Shown here: positions 18,061 to 26,768 of the stretch, one piece after another | Position numbering within the stretch: the stretch's first letter is position 1 | How the letters are laid out: every line of letters begins with the position of its first letter | Assembly (NCBI GenBank): GCA_030430165.1 | Contig: JAUIGL010000038.1 | Span: 1-56,481 of the forward strand | Source of the DNA: a bacterium | GTDB taxonomy: Bacteria > Desulfobacterota > Binatia > HRBIN30 > CADEER01 | Direction: 5' to 3' | DNA length: 56,481 bases | Made by a program: the position numbers and the translations under genes | The notes under the pieces: generated by a model | The model's database searches: none | Told to the model about the DNA's origin: nothing | The model's input: the letters and a program-made list of their open reading frames with translations, nothing else

Positions 18061-20427
18061 TCAGGAGTCTCCTTCCCTTGGCGTCGGCGGTGTGCCGGAG
18101 GCCGTGAGCCGTGCCGCGGCGACCGCCGCCTGGCCGAGCGCAATCCCGCCGTCGTTGGTGGGCACGCGTCGGTGAACGAACACGGATCGGGTTGTCTCCA
18201 GTCGTTCAGCGACTTCGTCGATGAGCAGCGGGTTCTGGAAGCAGCCGCCCGAGAGAATGACTGGCAGGCGCTCGTTTCCAGAATCGATGCGGTCGAGCAT
18301 CCTTTCCGCGGCCGCGCCCAGCGTCGAGTGGAAGCGCAGCGCGGTCCAGCCCGGATCGGCGCCGCGCCGCAGCTCCGACACCACCTGGCGCACGGCGGAT
18401 CGCAGGTCGACCTGCGCACAGGTCGCGTTGGATTCGTCGATCGCGAAGTCGAATGGCGTCGCGTCCAGACCTTCTGCTTCCGCAGCTTCCGCCGCGTGTC
18501 CCAACCGGATTGCCACTTCGCCCTCGTAGCGCGCTTCGCTGATCCCAAGGATCAGGGCGCCGAAGGCGTCGAACCAACGCCCGACTCCGTGGGCGAGCGG
18601 GGTGTTCACTCGGGACACGAGCATGGAGCGGATCGCTTCGATCCGCGCCGCCGGGACCGCTTCGAACCGCGCCAGGGCATGTGCGGGCGCCGCTCCGTCG
18701 AAGGCGTCGTCGAGGACGGCCAGCGCGATCCGCCAGACTTCGCGGATCGCACGCGACCCGCCGGCGAGCGGAATCGGCCGAAAGGTCGCGAGGCGTTCGT
18801 ACTCGGTCAGATCCGCGCGCAGGAGCTCGCCGCCCCACGCCGTGCCGTCGGTTCCGGCGCCGGTGCCGTCCCAGGCCAGTCCGAGAACGCGGTCGGTCAG
18901 TCCATTCTCGACCATCGCCGCCGCGATGTGCGCGTGATGATGCTGTACCCGCACCAGCGGTACACCGCGGCGGGAGGCCTGCTCTACGGCGAATCGAGTC
19001 GAGAAGTAGTCTTCGTGAAGATCACAGGCGATTGCCGCCGGCTCGATGCCGACGAAATCGCCGAACCGCGACACTGCGGCTTCGAAGTCGCGGCAGGCGA
19101 GATCGGTTTCGAGGTCGCCCACGTGCGGACCCAGCCAGGCTTGATCGTCCCGCAGGTAGCAGAACGTGTTCTTGAGGTGCGCGCCGCACGCCAACACCGC
19201 CGTTGCCGCGTTCAGCGGCAGCGCGATCGGGCTGGGAACGAAACCGCGCCCTCGCCGTAGGATCGTCGGAGCGCCCCGCAGCACGCGGACCACGGAGTCG
19301 TCGCAGCGGTTGGCGATGTTCCGGTCATGGACCAGCATTGCGTCGGCGATGACACCGAGCAGTCGGTCGCGCGCGTCCTCGTCCGTCGTGACCATCGGTT
19401 CGTCGCAGCGATTGGCGGAGGTCATGACCAGCGGAACCCCGACCGCCTGGATCAACAGCTCGTGGAGAGGGGCATACGGCAGCATCAGGCCGAGCTGGCG
19501 GTGCTTCGGCGCCACTGCCTCGGCGATCTCGAGCGGCGCCGGGTGGCGCCGGTCGGCGAGAACGATTGGCCTGGCCGGGTCGGAAAGTGCCGCCAACTCG
19601 GTCCTGCCGATGTGTGCGATCTGGCGCGCCTGGTCCGCGTTGGCCGCCATGATGGCGAACGGCTTGGCGTCCCGGGCTTTGCGCCGGCGCAGCTCAGCCA
19701 CTGCGGACTCCGAAGTCGCGTCGCAGGCGAGGTGGTATCCGCCGATTCCTTTGATGGCGACGATTTCACCGTTCACAATCCGGTCGCGCGCCTCGGCGAG
19801 CGCGCGTTCTCCGGTTGCGACTCGCCGACCGTCGGCGACGATCAGGCCGAGCTGCGGACCGCATTGAGGGCAGGCCAGCGCTTGCGCGTGGAAACGCCTG
19901 TCCTCGACGTCTTCGTACTCGGCGCGGCATTGGTCGCACATCTCGAACGCGCCCATGGTGGTGCGTTGCCGATCGTACGGCGTCCCGACGCTGATCGAGT
20001 AGCGCGGGCCGCATTCGGTGCAGTTGATGAAAGGGTGCGCGGCGCGGCGGTTCGATGGGTCGTGCAGCTCTTCGCGGCAGGCATCGCACATCGACGAGTC
20101 GGGTGGGATGGCGGGGCTTGCCTCACCGGTACGGCTGGTCACGATGCGAAACGAGCCAATCGTTTGGTGCGGGATCTCCTGCCAGCGGATGCTGCGAACC
20201 GCCGCCGCGGTCATCGGCGGATAGCGCAGCGCGTCAACGAACTCGAGCAAGTCGGCGTGGCGGCCGAAGGCCTCGATGTGCACCGAACCGGCGTCGTTCC
20301 AGACGCGGCCCGCGACCGCACCGTGATTGGCCAACGAATGGACCCAGGGCCGAAACCCGACCCCTTGGACGGTTCCGTCGACGAGAATTCTCAGCCCAGC
20401 TGGGTCTTGATCGGTGCGTGACACCAT
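18061..20427 (-). CDS. hypF: HypF, carbamoyltransferase for hydrogenase cyanide ligands
   Basis: Converts carbamoyl phosphate to carbamoyl adenylate and transfers the carbamoyl to HypE. The 788-residue product has all the domains in order. These are an acylphosphatase domain (about 10-95, GTVQGVGFRPWVH), two zinc fingers (Cys114/117/136/139 and Cys164/167/186/189), a YrdC-like domain (IKGIGGYHLACDA) and a C-terminal Kae1-like domain with the metal motif QHHHAHIAA and GGCFQN. GGAGG precedes the ATG at 20427. It is the first gene of the long leftward hyp-hyb operon, so the promoter should lie in the 176-base gap upstream. Confidence 0.96.
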   Translation of the reverse strand: MVSRTDQDPAGLRILVDGTVQGVGFRPWVHSLANHGAVAGRVWNDAGSVHIEAFGRHADLLEFVDALRYPPMTAAAVRSIRWQEIPHQTIGSFRIVTSRTGEASPAIPPDSSMCDACREELHDPSNRRAAHPFINCTECGPRYSISVGTPYDRQRTTMGAFEMCDQCRAEYEDVEDRRFHAQALACPQCGPQLGLIVADGRRVATGERALAEARDRIVNGEIVAIKGIGGYHLACDATSESAVAELRRRKARDAKPFAIMAANADQARQIAHIGRTELAALSDPARPIVLADRRHPAPLEIAEAVAPKHRQLGLMLPYAPLHELLIQAVGVPLVMTSANRCDEPMVTTDEDARDRLLGVIADAMLVHDRNIANRCDDSVVRVLRGAPTILRRGRGFVPSPIALPLNAATAVLACGAHLKNTFCYLRDDQAWLGPHVGDLETDLACRDFEAAVSRFGDFVGIEPAAIACDLHEDYFSTRFAVEQASRRGVPLVRVQHHHAHIAAAMVENGLTDRVLGLAWDGTGAGTDGTAWGGELLRADLTEYERLATFRPIPLAGGSRAIREVWRIALAVLDDAFDGAAPAHALARFEAVPAARIEAIRSMLVSRVNTPLAHGVGRWFDAFGALILGISEARYEGEVAIRLGHAAEAAEAEGLDATPFDFAIDESNATCAQVDLRSAVRQVVSELRRGADPGWTALRFHSTLGAAAERMLDRIDSGNERLPVILSGGCFQNPLLIDEVAERLETTRSVFVHRRVPTNDGGIALGQAAVAAARLTASGTPPTPREGDS

Positions 20428-20532
20428 TCCGCCCCTCCGCAGGGAGCGGGATCGGCGATGCTCGCCCGTGCCCTACGCCTGGAAGGATCTCAAGAACTGC
20501 GCCACGGCGATCATTAGAAGACGCAAACGCTG

Positions 20533-20559
20533 CCAGAACCCCTACTTAACAAGTTCTGG
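20533..20559. promoter_or_regulatory. Inverted repeat upstream of the hyp-hyb operon
   Basis: CCAGAAC at 20533-20539 and GTTCTGG at 20553-20559 are perfect inverted copies around a 13-base AT-richer spacer. The element lies about 105-130 bases before the hypF start and 45 bases past the stop of the upstream alpha/beta hydrolase gene. It could be an operator for the hydrogenase operon or part of the upstream gene's end. No T-run or convincing promoter hexamer pair was seen. Confidence 0.4.
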
Positions 20560-20603
20560 GAATTTCTGAGGCGGAAGTTTCTCGAACCTGGGTGAGCCCT
20601 GAT

Positions 20604-21593
20604 TCAGCTTCGATTCGGGCCGGCTGCGTCGAGGAACGCCGCCAGGCAGCGATCGTGCCAGGGTAACCGGGAGCCGGCAGCGTGGAATCCGACATGGCCC
20701 CCGCCTGGGGCGAGCAGGGGAACCAGGCGGGGGTTGCTCGACCAGTCGAAGCGATCGTAGGCGTCGCGCGGGATCCACGGGTCGTCGAGTGCAAACATCA
20801 CCAGGGTCGGCGTGCTGATCTCGGCGAGGAAGCCCTGCGCTGCATTGCGAACGTAGTAGTCTTCGGCGCTTTCGAAACCGTTGCGCGGTGCCACGAAGCT
20901 CGCGTCGAAGTCATAGATGGTGCGCGCAGCGAGGATGGCGCTGCGCTCCGCTTCGCTGACCTCCGCGCCGTGGCCGAGGCTTTCTTCGCGCATCGCGGTC
21001 AGCAGGACGCGCTGGTAGACGTAATTGCGCGGCTCGAGGATGCGCCGGCAGGCTGCCTCCAGGTCGATCGGTGCGGAGACGGCCGCGGCGCCGTCGATGT
21101 CGAGATCGTCACCGTGCTCGGCAAGGAATTTGAGCAACATGTTTCCGCCGAGCGAGTAGCCGACGAGGAAGAAACGCTCGGCGATGCCGGATTCGCGGAT
21201 GTGGTTCAGGGCGTCGCGCAGGTCGGCGGTGCGCCCGGCGTGGTACTGCAGACGACAAGTCGGGCGCGAAGCGCCGGCGCCGCGCAGGTTGAGCCGAAGC
21301 ACACGCGCGCCGCGCTGCAGCAGGTTCCTGCTGGTGACGCGGATGTAGTCGCTGTCTTCGGAGCCGCTGAGGCCGTGGATGAGAACGAACAGAGGCTGGC
21401 CGTCGTCGCTGCCGCCGTGCAGCGATGCGGCGAGCTGGTCGCCGCTGCCGTCGCTCATCGGAATGGATATCCGGCGGGCGCCGGCGATGACTTCGTTGCG
21501 CGGGACGCGGACGCGGTTGCGCAGGGTCTGCAGATCGGGACCGATCCAGGGAAGGCGCGGGCGGAACTCCGGGAAGTCTGGCGACATGGTCAA
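20604..21593 (-). CDS. Alpha/beta-hydrolase of the YheT/EMB8 family
   Basis: A 329-residue esterase-like hydrolase. It shows the oxyanion-region HGLSGSED (73-80), the YheT-family segment LNLRGAGAS (101-109), the nucleophile elbow GYSLGGN with Ser147, the acid FALDDPW and the catalytic His in GGGHVGF. The family hydrolyses short-chain esters, but physiological substrates are mostly unknown. An internal ATG six bases in (MSPDF) is an equally good start. It is in the same direction as the hyp operon but separated by 176 bases, so probably a separate unit. Confidence 0.88.
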   Translation of the reverse strand: MTMSPDFPEFRPRLPWIGPDLQTLRNRVRVPRNEVIAGARRISIPMSDGSGDQLAASLHGGSDDGQPLFVLIHGLSGSEDSDYIRVTSRNLLQRGARVLRLNLRGAGASRPTCRLQYHAGRTADLRDALNHIRESGIAERFFLVGYSLGGNMLLKFLAEHGDDLDIDGAAAVSAPIDLEAACRRILEPRNYVYQRVLLTAMREESLGHGAEVSEAERSAILAARTIYDFDASFVAPRNGFESAEDYYVRNAAQGFLAEISTPTLVMFALDDPWIPRDAYDRFDWSSNPRLVPLLAPGGGHVGFHAAGSRLPWHDRCLAAFLDAAGPNRS

Positions 21594-21650
21594 TTGCGGG
21601 TGGTCACTGGGGCATGACGACTCGAATGGTCAGGGTGGCTCAGCTTTTAT

Positions 21651-21733
21651 CCACAGATTTCGCAGATGACACAGATTAGGTTCTCAGAGGGACGGGGGAC
21701 CGGGAGAATCTGGGTCATCTGTGAAACCTGTGG
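21651..21733. repeat. CACAGATT-family palindromic intergenic repeat, copy 1
   Basis: Two 28-base arms (21651-21678 and 21706-21733) are inverted copies matching at 24 of 28 positions by eye, separated by 27 bases. Each arm is itself built of repeats of CACAGATT/CGCAGAT spaced about ten bases apart. The same family occurs at 26769-26853. It lies between the epimerase and hydrolase genes, both leftward, nearly filling that gap. Function unknown. Confidence 0.8.
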
Positions 21734-21791
21734 ACGATAGAATGCGCCCTTGCGGTTGATTGCAGTGCGATCGTTTCAGTGATTGGTGCGC

Positions 21792-22790
21792 TCAGGCTTT
21801 TGATGGCCTCGGGGATTCGGCGAACAGGGCTTGGATAGCCTGGTCGATTCCTTCCTCGACGGGGATGGTGGGGTGCCAGCCGAGGGCGCGGAGTTTTTCG
21901 TTGGAGAAGCGCCAGACGTAGCCGAAGGCCTTTACGTCGACCGTACGCAGGGTCGGATCGCTGCGGATCTTCTGCGACATCCAGGCGACCAGGAAAGCGA
22001 GGGTGTACGGGATGTGGCGCTTCGGCGGCGGGCAGCCGATCGCCTCGGCGATCTTGCCGCATACCTCCTGGAGGGTTGGCCCGCGATCGTCGTCGTAGGC
22101 GAGGAAACCCTGCCCCAATGCGTCCGGGTGTCGCGCAACCAGCAGACAGGCGTCGGCGAGGTTGTCGACGTGGACCCACGGCAACCAGCAGTCGCGACAC
22201 CAGAACGACATCGACCCGTCGCGGATCGAATCTGCGAGCGCGGGGAAGAAGGCCTTGTCGCCTGGGCCGTAGACCCAGCCGGGGTACACCACCGATAGCG
22301 GCAGCCCGCGCTCGCGGTGAAAACGCCACAGCCAGGTCTCCGCCTCGATCTTGCTGTCGGGATAAGGCTCGCCCCACCCGCGCAACGGCGAGGTCTCGGT
22401 GAAGGTCTCGCCGGCGTCGGGCAGGCCGAAGACATCGGAAGTGCTGATGTGGACGAAGCGATCGATTCCGCGCAGGAAGGCGGCTTCGGCGACGTTGCGT
22501 GTCCCCTCGACGTTGACGCGCCGGTACTCTTCGAGGGGTTGCGCGGCGTGGACCATCGCCGCAGCGTGAAACACGCGGTCGATGTCGGCGCAGGCGGCGT
22601 CGACTGCGTCGCGATCGGTGATGTCGGCACCGACGATCTCCAGTTGATCGGGCGATCCGAGCTGGCGCAGCGCGCTGGTCGCGATCTCGTCGGGGCGCAC
22701 CAGACATCGCAGCTGTTGACCGGTGTCGAGCACCCGCCTTGCGATTGCCATTCCGACGAAGCCGTTGGCGCCGGTTACCAAAGTGACCAT
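21792..22790 (-). CDS. NAD-dependent epimerase/dehydratase (extended SDR, 3-beta-HSD-like)
   Basis: A 332-residue extended SDR with TGANGFVG (6-13) for NAD(P), Asp56 (GADITD), the serine strand HISTSDVFG (114-122) and the catalytic YPDSK (Tyr143, Lys147). The C-terminal substrate domain includes WVHVDNLADACL and matches nucleotide-sugar epimerases and 3-beta-hydroxysteroid dehydrogenase-like proteins. The substrate is unknown. It starts 15 bases after the PLP-enzyme stop and is the last gene of a four-gene operon with a GMC oxidoreductase. Confidence 0.88.
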   Translation of the reverse strand: MVTLVTGANGFVGMAIARRVLDTGQQLRCLVRPDEIATSALRQLGSPDQLEIVGADITDRDAVDAACADIDRVFHAAAMVHAAQPLEEYRRVNVEGTRNVAEAAFLRGIDRFVHISTSDVFGLPDAGETFTETSPLRGWGEPYPDSKIEAETWLWRFHRERGLPLSVVYPGWVYGPGDKAFFPALADSIRDGSMSFWCRDCWLPWVHVDNLADACLLVARHPDALGQGFLAYDDDRGPTLQEVCGKIAEAIGCPPPKRHIPYTLAFLVAWMSQKIRSDPTLRTVDVKAFGYVWRFSNEKLRALGWHPTIPVEEGIDQAIQALFAESPRPSKA

Positions 22791-22805
22791 GCCGGTTCGA
22801 TCGTC

Positions 22806-24023
22806 TCAGTAGAAGCAGTGTCCGAGGCCGCGGTAGGTGCGAGCGCTACCGCGGATCTCTCCGTTCTCGATCAGGAGGTACTCGTTGAACCGTTCCGCGA
22901 TCTCGCCGGCTTTCGCCGGCCGAAAGAAGATCGGAGCCCCCGGCTGGAGCTTGCCGCGAAGGTCGCTCGGGACTTGCAGCGGCGTCTGCACTTCGCCGAA
23001 TCCTTCGACCTTGTCCGGCCGCAAACCTGCGGGGAGGAAGGGAACCGGCGCCTTGTCGGCGTCGGCCGAGCCGCTGGCGATGAAGCCGCCGCTCTGGCAG
23101 GTCACCCGGTCTGCCTGCGGGATTCGCGTCAGTTGCAGGGCGAAGCACATCGCCGGTTGGTTCTCGTTGCTCGCGTAGTAATCGAACAGGTGGGACTGCA
23201 GGAAGCCGGAGCCCGCCGTCACCTCGGTCACCCAGTCTTCCTCGGCAGTCGTGCGAATCGAGCCGGTGCCGCCGCCGTTGAAGAAGTCGAGGCGAACCCC
23301 GCGCCGCACGAGTAGCTCCGAAACCTGGCGCCGCTTGCGCGCCACGTCCTTGACCGACTGCTGCTTGATCAGCTTCTTCGCCGGGTTGAGAAGCGGCGCG
23401 AACGGATTCTCGTCGCCGACGCCGGCGATCTGCGCTTCGTAGCCCATGACTCCCGACAAGCGCAGCTCGGGCCGCTCGAGAAGAGCGTCGAGCAGCTCCG
23501 TGAAGTCGTCGATCGTGCGGACCGGCGAACGCTGCGCGCCGATGTGCAGCTTGCCGGGGCGCCACGACATGTCCTGGTCGATGCAGACCCGCAACGGTTG
23601 CTCGGCCGGACCGTTGTCTCGCCAGTAGTCCGCCAACATCGCGACGTGGGTGGGACAGTCGATCATCAGCGTGACCGTGGTTCCCGCGCCAACCATTGCG
23701 GCAGCGCAGTCGAGATCGGAACGTTGCACGGTCGGATAGGCGACCAGCAGGTCGTCGAACTTGTGTTCCGCCAAGAGCCGAGCCTCCGGCACCGAGAAGC
23801 ACATCAGGCCGCGGAAGTGCTCGCCGCCGACCTCGAGCACGCGGCGGATCAGATCGGGCACGCGAATCGACTTGGAGGCGACTCTCAGATTCTTGCCGTG
23901 CGCCTTGGCGACCGCGCCCAGGCGGCGAACGTTGCTGTCGAGCGATTCGAGGTCGACCAACATCAGGGGCAGCGGCCGGTCGCGAATCAATTGGGCGAGA
24001 GCTTCGTAGTCGTCGAGTGGCAT
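22806..24023 (-). CDS. Fold-III PLP enzyme (alanine racemase N-terminal / D-threonine aldolase-like)
   Basis: A 405-residue PLP enzyme whose N-terminal half is the alanine racemase TIM barrel. The Schiff-base lysine is Lys51 in LRVASKSIRVP, and FNGGGTGSI is the phosphate-binding loop. The C-terminal beta domain ends in the metal-site-like GLGHCFY, as in D-threonine aldolase and D-serine dehydratase (DSD1) relatives. It should therefore act on a D-amino acid or a beta-hydroxy-D-amino acid rather than as an alanine racemase. It sits between a small GMC-associated gene (25 bases) and the epimerase (15 bases). Confidence 0.87.
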   Translation of the reverse strand: MPLDDYEALAQLIRDRPLPLMLVDLESLDSNVRRLGAVAKAHGKNLRVASKSIRVPDLIRRVLEVGGEHFRGLMCFSVPEARLLAEHKFDDLLVAYPTVQRSDLDCAAAMVGAGTTVTLMIDCPTHVAMLADYWRDNGPAEQPLRVCIDQDMSWRPGKLHIGAQRSPVRTIDDFTELLDALLERPELRLSGVMGYEAQIAGVGDENPFAPLLNPAKKLIKQQSVKDVARKRRQVSELLVRRGVRLDFFNGGGTGSIRTTAEEDWVTEVTAGSGFLQSHLFDYYASNENQPAMCFALQLTRIPQADRVTCQSGGFIASGSADADKAPVPFLPAGLRPDKVEGFGEVQTPLQVPSDLRGKLQPGAPIFFRPAKAGEIAERFNEYLLIENGEIRGSARTYRGLGHCFY

Positions 24024-24048
24024 CGTTTCTTCGATCGAAATTGCCGGA

Positions 24049-24444
24049 TCAAGCGTCCCGGTCTTCGCGTTTGACCACCGGATCCCAGCCCATCGTGCCG
24101 AAGATGCGGTCGTCGGAGATGCCCGAGTAGTACAGGGTCATGACGGCTCCTTTGACCCCCAGGTTTGCCATCCGCAGGAGGCCGGCGATTGGCTCGGGCG
24201 CTTTCGCATGGCGGTCGGTCAGGCGGAACAGGGCGACGATCGCAGCGGGAGGCAACACCGCGCACAGAGAAAGCACCATGGTCACGCCGCTTCGGTCGTC
24301 GTCGTACATGTGGCTCAGCATGCGGTCGGCATGCACCGCGCAGCCGGATTCGGTGAACGAGGGCAGGGTGCCGTCTCCCGGGATCAGCGCGTCGCCGAGC
24401 TTGTCGAGTCCGCGTCGCTGCGCGTTGGAGAGAACCGCGGTCAT
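24049..24444 (-). CDS. Small partner protein of the GMC oxidoreductase
   Basis: A 131-residue protein encoded directly after the GMC oxidoreductase and overlapping its stop (ATGA). It begins with MTAVLSNAQRRGLDKLGDAL, then GDGTLPSF, the kind of start seen in gluconate 2-dehydrogenase subunit-3-like proteins. A hydrophobic stretch (residues 55-75, VTMVLSLCAVLPPAAIVALF) and a C-terminal YYSGISDDRIFGTMGW follow; the latter pattern is also typical of GMC small subunits. No Tat or Sec signal is apparent. It may be needed for assembly or electron transfer of the large subunit. Family assignment is moderate. Confidence 0.65.
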   Translation of the reverse strand: MTAVLSNAQRRGLDKLGDALIPGDGTLPSFTESGCAVHADRMLSHMYDDDRSGVTMVLSLCAVLPPAAIVALFRLTDRHAKAPEPIAGLLRMANLGVKGAVMTLYYSGISDDRIFGTMGWDPVVKREDRDA

Positions 24445-25844
24445 CGAGCGTCTGCCGCGATCTTCTCCGCCGCCATGGACGACAGCGCCATGATGGTGAA
24501 CGACGGGTTGATGCCTGGAGCGTTGGGAAAGATGCTCGAGTCGGCGACGTGGATTTTGTCGTGCCCGTGCAGGCGAAACTCGGGCGAGACCACCGAACGC
24601 GCGGGATCGACGCCGATGTTGCAGCCTCCCATCAAGTGGAGCCCGATGGCGATGTTTCCTTCGATGATCTGCTTGGCTCCGGTAGCGCGGAAGATGTTGC
24701 GGATTGCCTCGAGACCGCGATCGCGGCGCTTGCGGTCCTCTTCGTTGAGCGTCTTCTCGACGATCGGTTTGCCGCTCGATCCCACCGTGATGCGGCCCGG
24801 GTTGGTGTCGCGCACCGCGACCTCGATGCACGCCATGCGCGTGATGTCGCGCATGTGGCGCATGTGCTCGGTGCCGAACGACGGCACCAGCATGGCGATG
24901 CCGATCGGACCGGCGAAGACGTTCTCCAGCTTGAAGCCGTTGGCGCGGAAGCCGGGATCCGCCGATTTGTACGACTGCAGCGGCCCGCGGTGAGCGTTCA
25001 CCGGCTCGTCGTACACCGCCAGGCTCATGTACTGCGGATGGGTGTAGAAGTTGTCACCGAGCGCGGGCAGCCGCTCGGCGAAGCCGGACATCAGAAGCAA
25101 CCGCGAGTTGCCGATCGCGCCGGCGCCGAGCACCAGATGCCGGCCGCGGTAGGATTTCTGCTCGCCGTCGTGATCGCGACCGTGGACCGTCACCCGGTCG
25201 GTGCCGTTCTCGACGCGCAGGGCCTCGAACCGCGACACGATCTCGAGCCCGGCGTCGCGGGCCTTGCGCAGGACCGTCACCGGGGTGCTCTGCTTGCTGT
25301 CGATCGGGCAGCCGCGCAGACATTCGATACAGCAGTTGCCGTCCTCGAAACGGCAGTCCCCCTGGGCCCGCTCGAGCGGAGCGCACCGGTAGCCGTTGGC
25401 GGCGAACCCGTCGCGGAAGATGCGCGCGTTGCCGTTGGCGTACTCCTCGGGGACCGTGCGGATCGACAGATTCTCCGCCGCCGCGTCGTACCAGGGATCG
25501 AGGCTCGATCGGTTCAGGAAGTCGACGCCGGACGTTTCCCGCCAACTGTCGAAGGCGGAGTCGTCGAAACGGTCGAGCAGGGCCTGGTTGACGATCGAGC
25601 CGCCGCCGACGGCCTTGGGGCGCAGCAGCCCGATGCTCGCGTCTTTGTTGAGCTCGATACCGCCGCCCCAATAGAGCAGCGCGTTGGCGTCGAGCTCGTT
25701 GTCTGGGTAGTCGCTGCTGGCGAACGATTGCCCGGCTTCGAGCAGCACGCAGCGCAGCCCGGCGCGCGTCAGGGCGCCGGCGATGAACGAGCCGGAAACC
25801 CCTGCCCCGACGATCACGATATCGTAGTCGGAAACCGCCGCCAT
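24441..25844 (-). CDS. GMC-family FAD oxidoreductase
   Basis: A 467-residue flavoprotein. It has the N-terminal dinucleotide loop GAGVSGS (13-19), the GMC active-site channel motif GGGSIVNQALL (80-90) and the C-terminal GMC domain with LHLMGGC and GINPSFTIMALS, carrying the catalytic His and Asn. A cysteine cluster at 164-179 (Cys164, 171, 172, 175, 179; CCIECLRGCPIDSK) resembles that in GMC proteins related to cholesterol oxidase and could bind a metal or cluster. The substrate is an alcohol or sterol-like compound by family only. First gene of the four-gene operon; divergent from thiD. Confidence 0.9.
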   Translation of the reverse strand: MAAVSDYDIVIVGAGVSGSFIAGALTRAGLRCVLLEAGQSFASSDYPDNELDANALLYWGGGIELNKDASIGLLRPKAVGGGSIVNQALLDRFDDSAFDSWRETSGVDFLNRSSLDPWYDAAAENLSIRTVPEEYANGNARIFRDGFAANGYRCAPLERAQGDCRFEDGNCCIECLRGCPIDSKQSTPVTVLRKARDAGLEIVSRFEALRVENGTDRVTVHGRDHDGEQKSYRGRHLVLGAGAIGNSRLLLMSGFAERLPALGDNFYTHPQYMSLAVYDEPVNAHRGPLQSYKSADPGFRANGFKLENVFAGPIGIAMLVPSFGTEHMRHMRDITRMACIEVAVRDTNPGRITVGSSGKPIVEKTLNEEDRKRRDRGLEAIRNIFRATGAKQIIEGNIAIGLHLMGGCNIGVDPARSVVSPEFRLHGHDKIHVADSSIFPNAPGINPSFTIMALSSMAAEKIAADAR

Positions 25845-25948
25845 GGGCGGCGGAGCATAGAGGCTCGACTGGTTGCGATCAATCGCGTCGCGCGGCGTCG
25901 GCGGGTCCAGTGTCGCGTCGAAGCGGATGCCGCGCTAGCCTTGGAGTC

Positions 25949-26740
25949 GTGAAGCCGCGTGTTCTCAGTATCGCCGGGTCCGACTCCGGCGGAGGCGCTG
26001 GAATCCAGGCCGACGTCAAAACGGTCGGGATCCTGGGCGGCCACTGCGCGACCGCGCTGACCGCAGTGACCGCGCAGAACACGACAGGGGTCAGCGGCAT
26101 CGAGCTGCTCGATCCGGCCTTCGTGCGCCAGCAGATCGAAGCCGTCGTTTTCGACATCGGCGTCGACGCGGTGAAGACCGGGATGCTCGGCAACGCCGAG
26201 ATCGCGCGAACGGTGGCCGAGGCTCTGCGCGAGTTGCGCCTCTCGCCGGCGGTGGTCGATCCGGTCCTGGCGGCGGAGAGCGGCGCAAGCTTGGCGCGCG
26301 GGTCGATCGGTTCCGTCTACATGGAGGCGATCGTGCCGCTGGCGACGGTGTTTACGCCGAACGCACTGGAGGCCGGCCGCTTGCTCGGAACGAAGGTCGC
26401 CAGCGTCGACGACCAGCGCGCCGCTGCGACGGCTTTCGTCAAGGCCGGCGCTGGCTGCGCAGTCGTCAAAGGCGGCCACCTCAGCGGCGACCAGGCGATC
26501 GACGTGTTGTGCCACGAGGGCGAGCTGATCGAGCTCGCTGGTCCGCGCCTACCCAGCACCAACACCCACGGCACCGGCTGCACCATGGCGGCGGCGATCG
26601 CCGCCTACTTGGCTCGCGGCGAAGGTGTGGTCGATAGCGTCACGAGAGCCAAAGCATTCGTCGCCAAGGCAATCGCCGCCGGCCTCGACCTCGGCGACGG
26701 CCCCGGCCCGGTAGACCCCTTCGCAAACCTGGAAGGCTAA
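25949..26740 (+). CDS. thiD: Hydroxymethylpyrimidine/phosphomethylpyrimidine kinase
   Basis: Phosphorylates HMP and HMP-phosphate in thiamine biosynthesis. The 263-residue ribokinase-fold product has the N-terminal AGSDSGGGAGIQAD substrate motif, TGVSG, VDPVLAAESGA and the C-terminal NTHGTGCTMAAA with the anion hole and catalytic Cys. A GTG at 25949 (VKPRVLSIAG) places the motif at the normal distance from the N-terminus; the ribosome binding site GGAG is unusually close, so the start is not certain. No TPP riboswitch is apparent in the 104-base divergent gap, and no other thi genes are in the window. Confidence 0.92.
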   Translation: MKPRVLSIAGSDSGGGAGIQADVKTVGILGGHCATALTAVTAQNTTGVSGIELLDPAFVRQQIEAVVFDIGVDAVKTGMLGNAEIARTVAEALRELRLSPAVVDPVLAAESGASLARGSIGSVYMEAIVPLATVFTPNALEAGRLLGTKVASVDDQRAAATAFVKAGAGCAVVKGGHLSGDQAIDVLCHEGELIELAGPRLPSTNTHGTGCTMAAAIAAYLARGEGVVDSVTRAKAFVAKAIAAGLDLGDGPGPVDPFANLEG

Positions 26741-26768
26741 AGGGTTCTCGGTTTCCCGCCTTTTTTTT

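Noticed and set aside
20520-20560. Possible sigma-54 promoter (TGGCAG...TTGC) upstream of hypF
   Set aside because: On the minus strand the GG and GC dinucleotides are eight bases apart rather than ten, so the spacing is wrong.
25845-25948. TPP riboswitch ahead of thiD
   Set aside because: The CTGAGA and related conserved core segments are absent and the gap is only 104 bases, shared with the divergent GMC gene.
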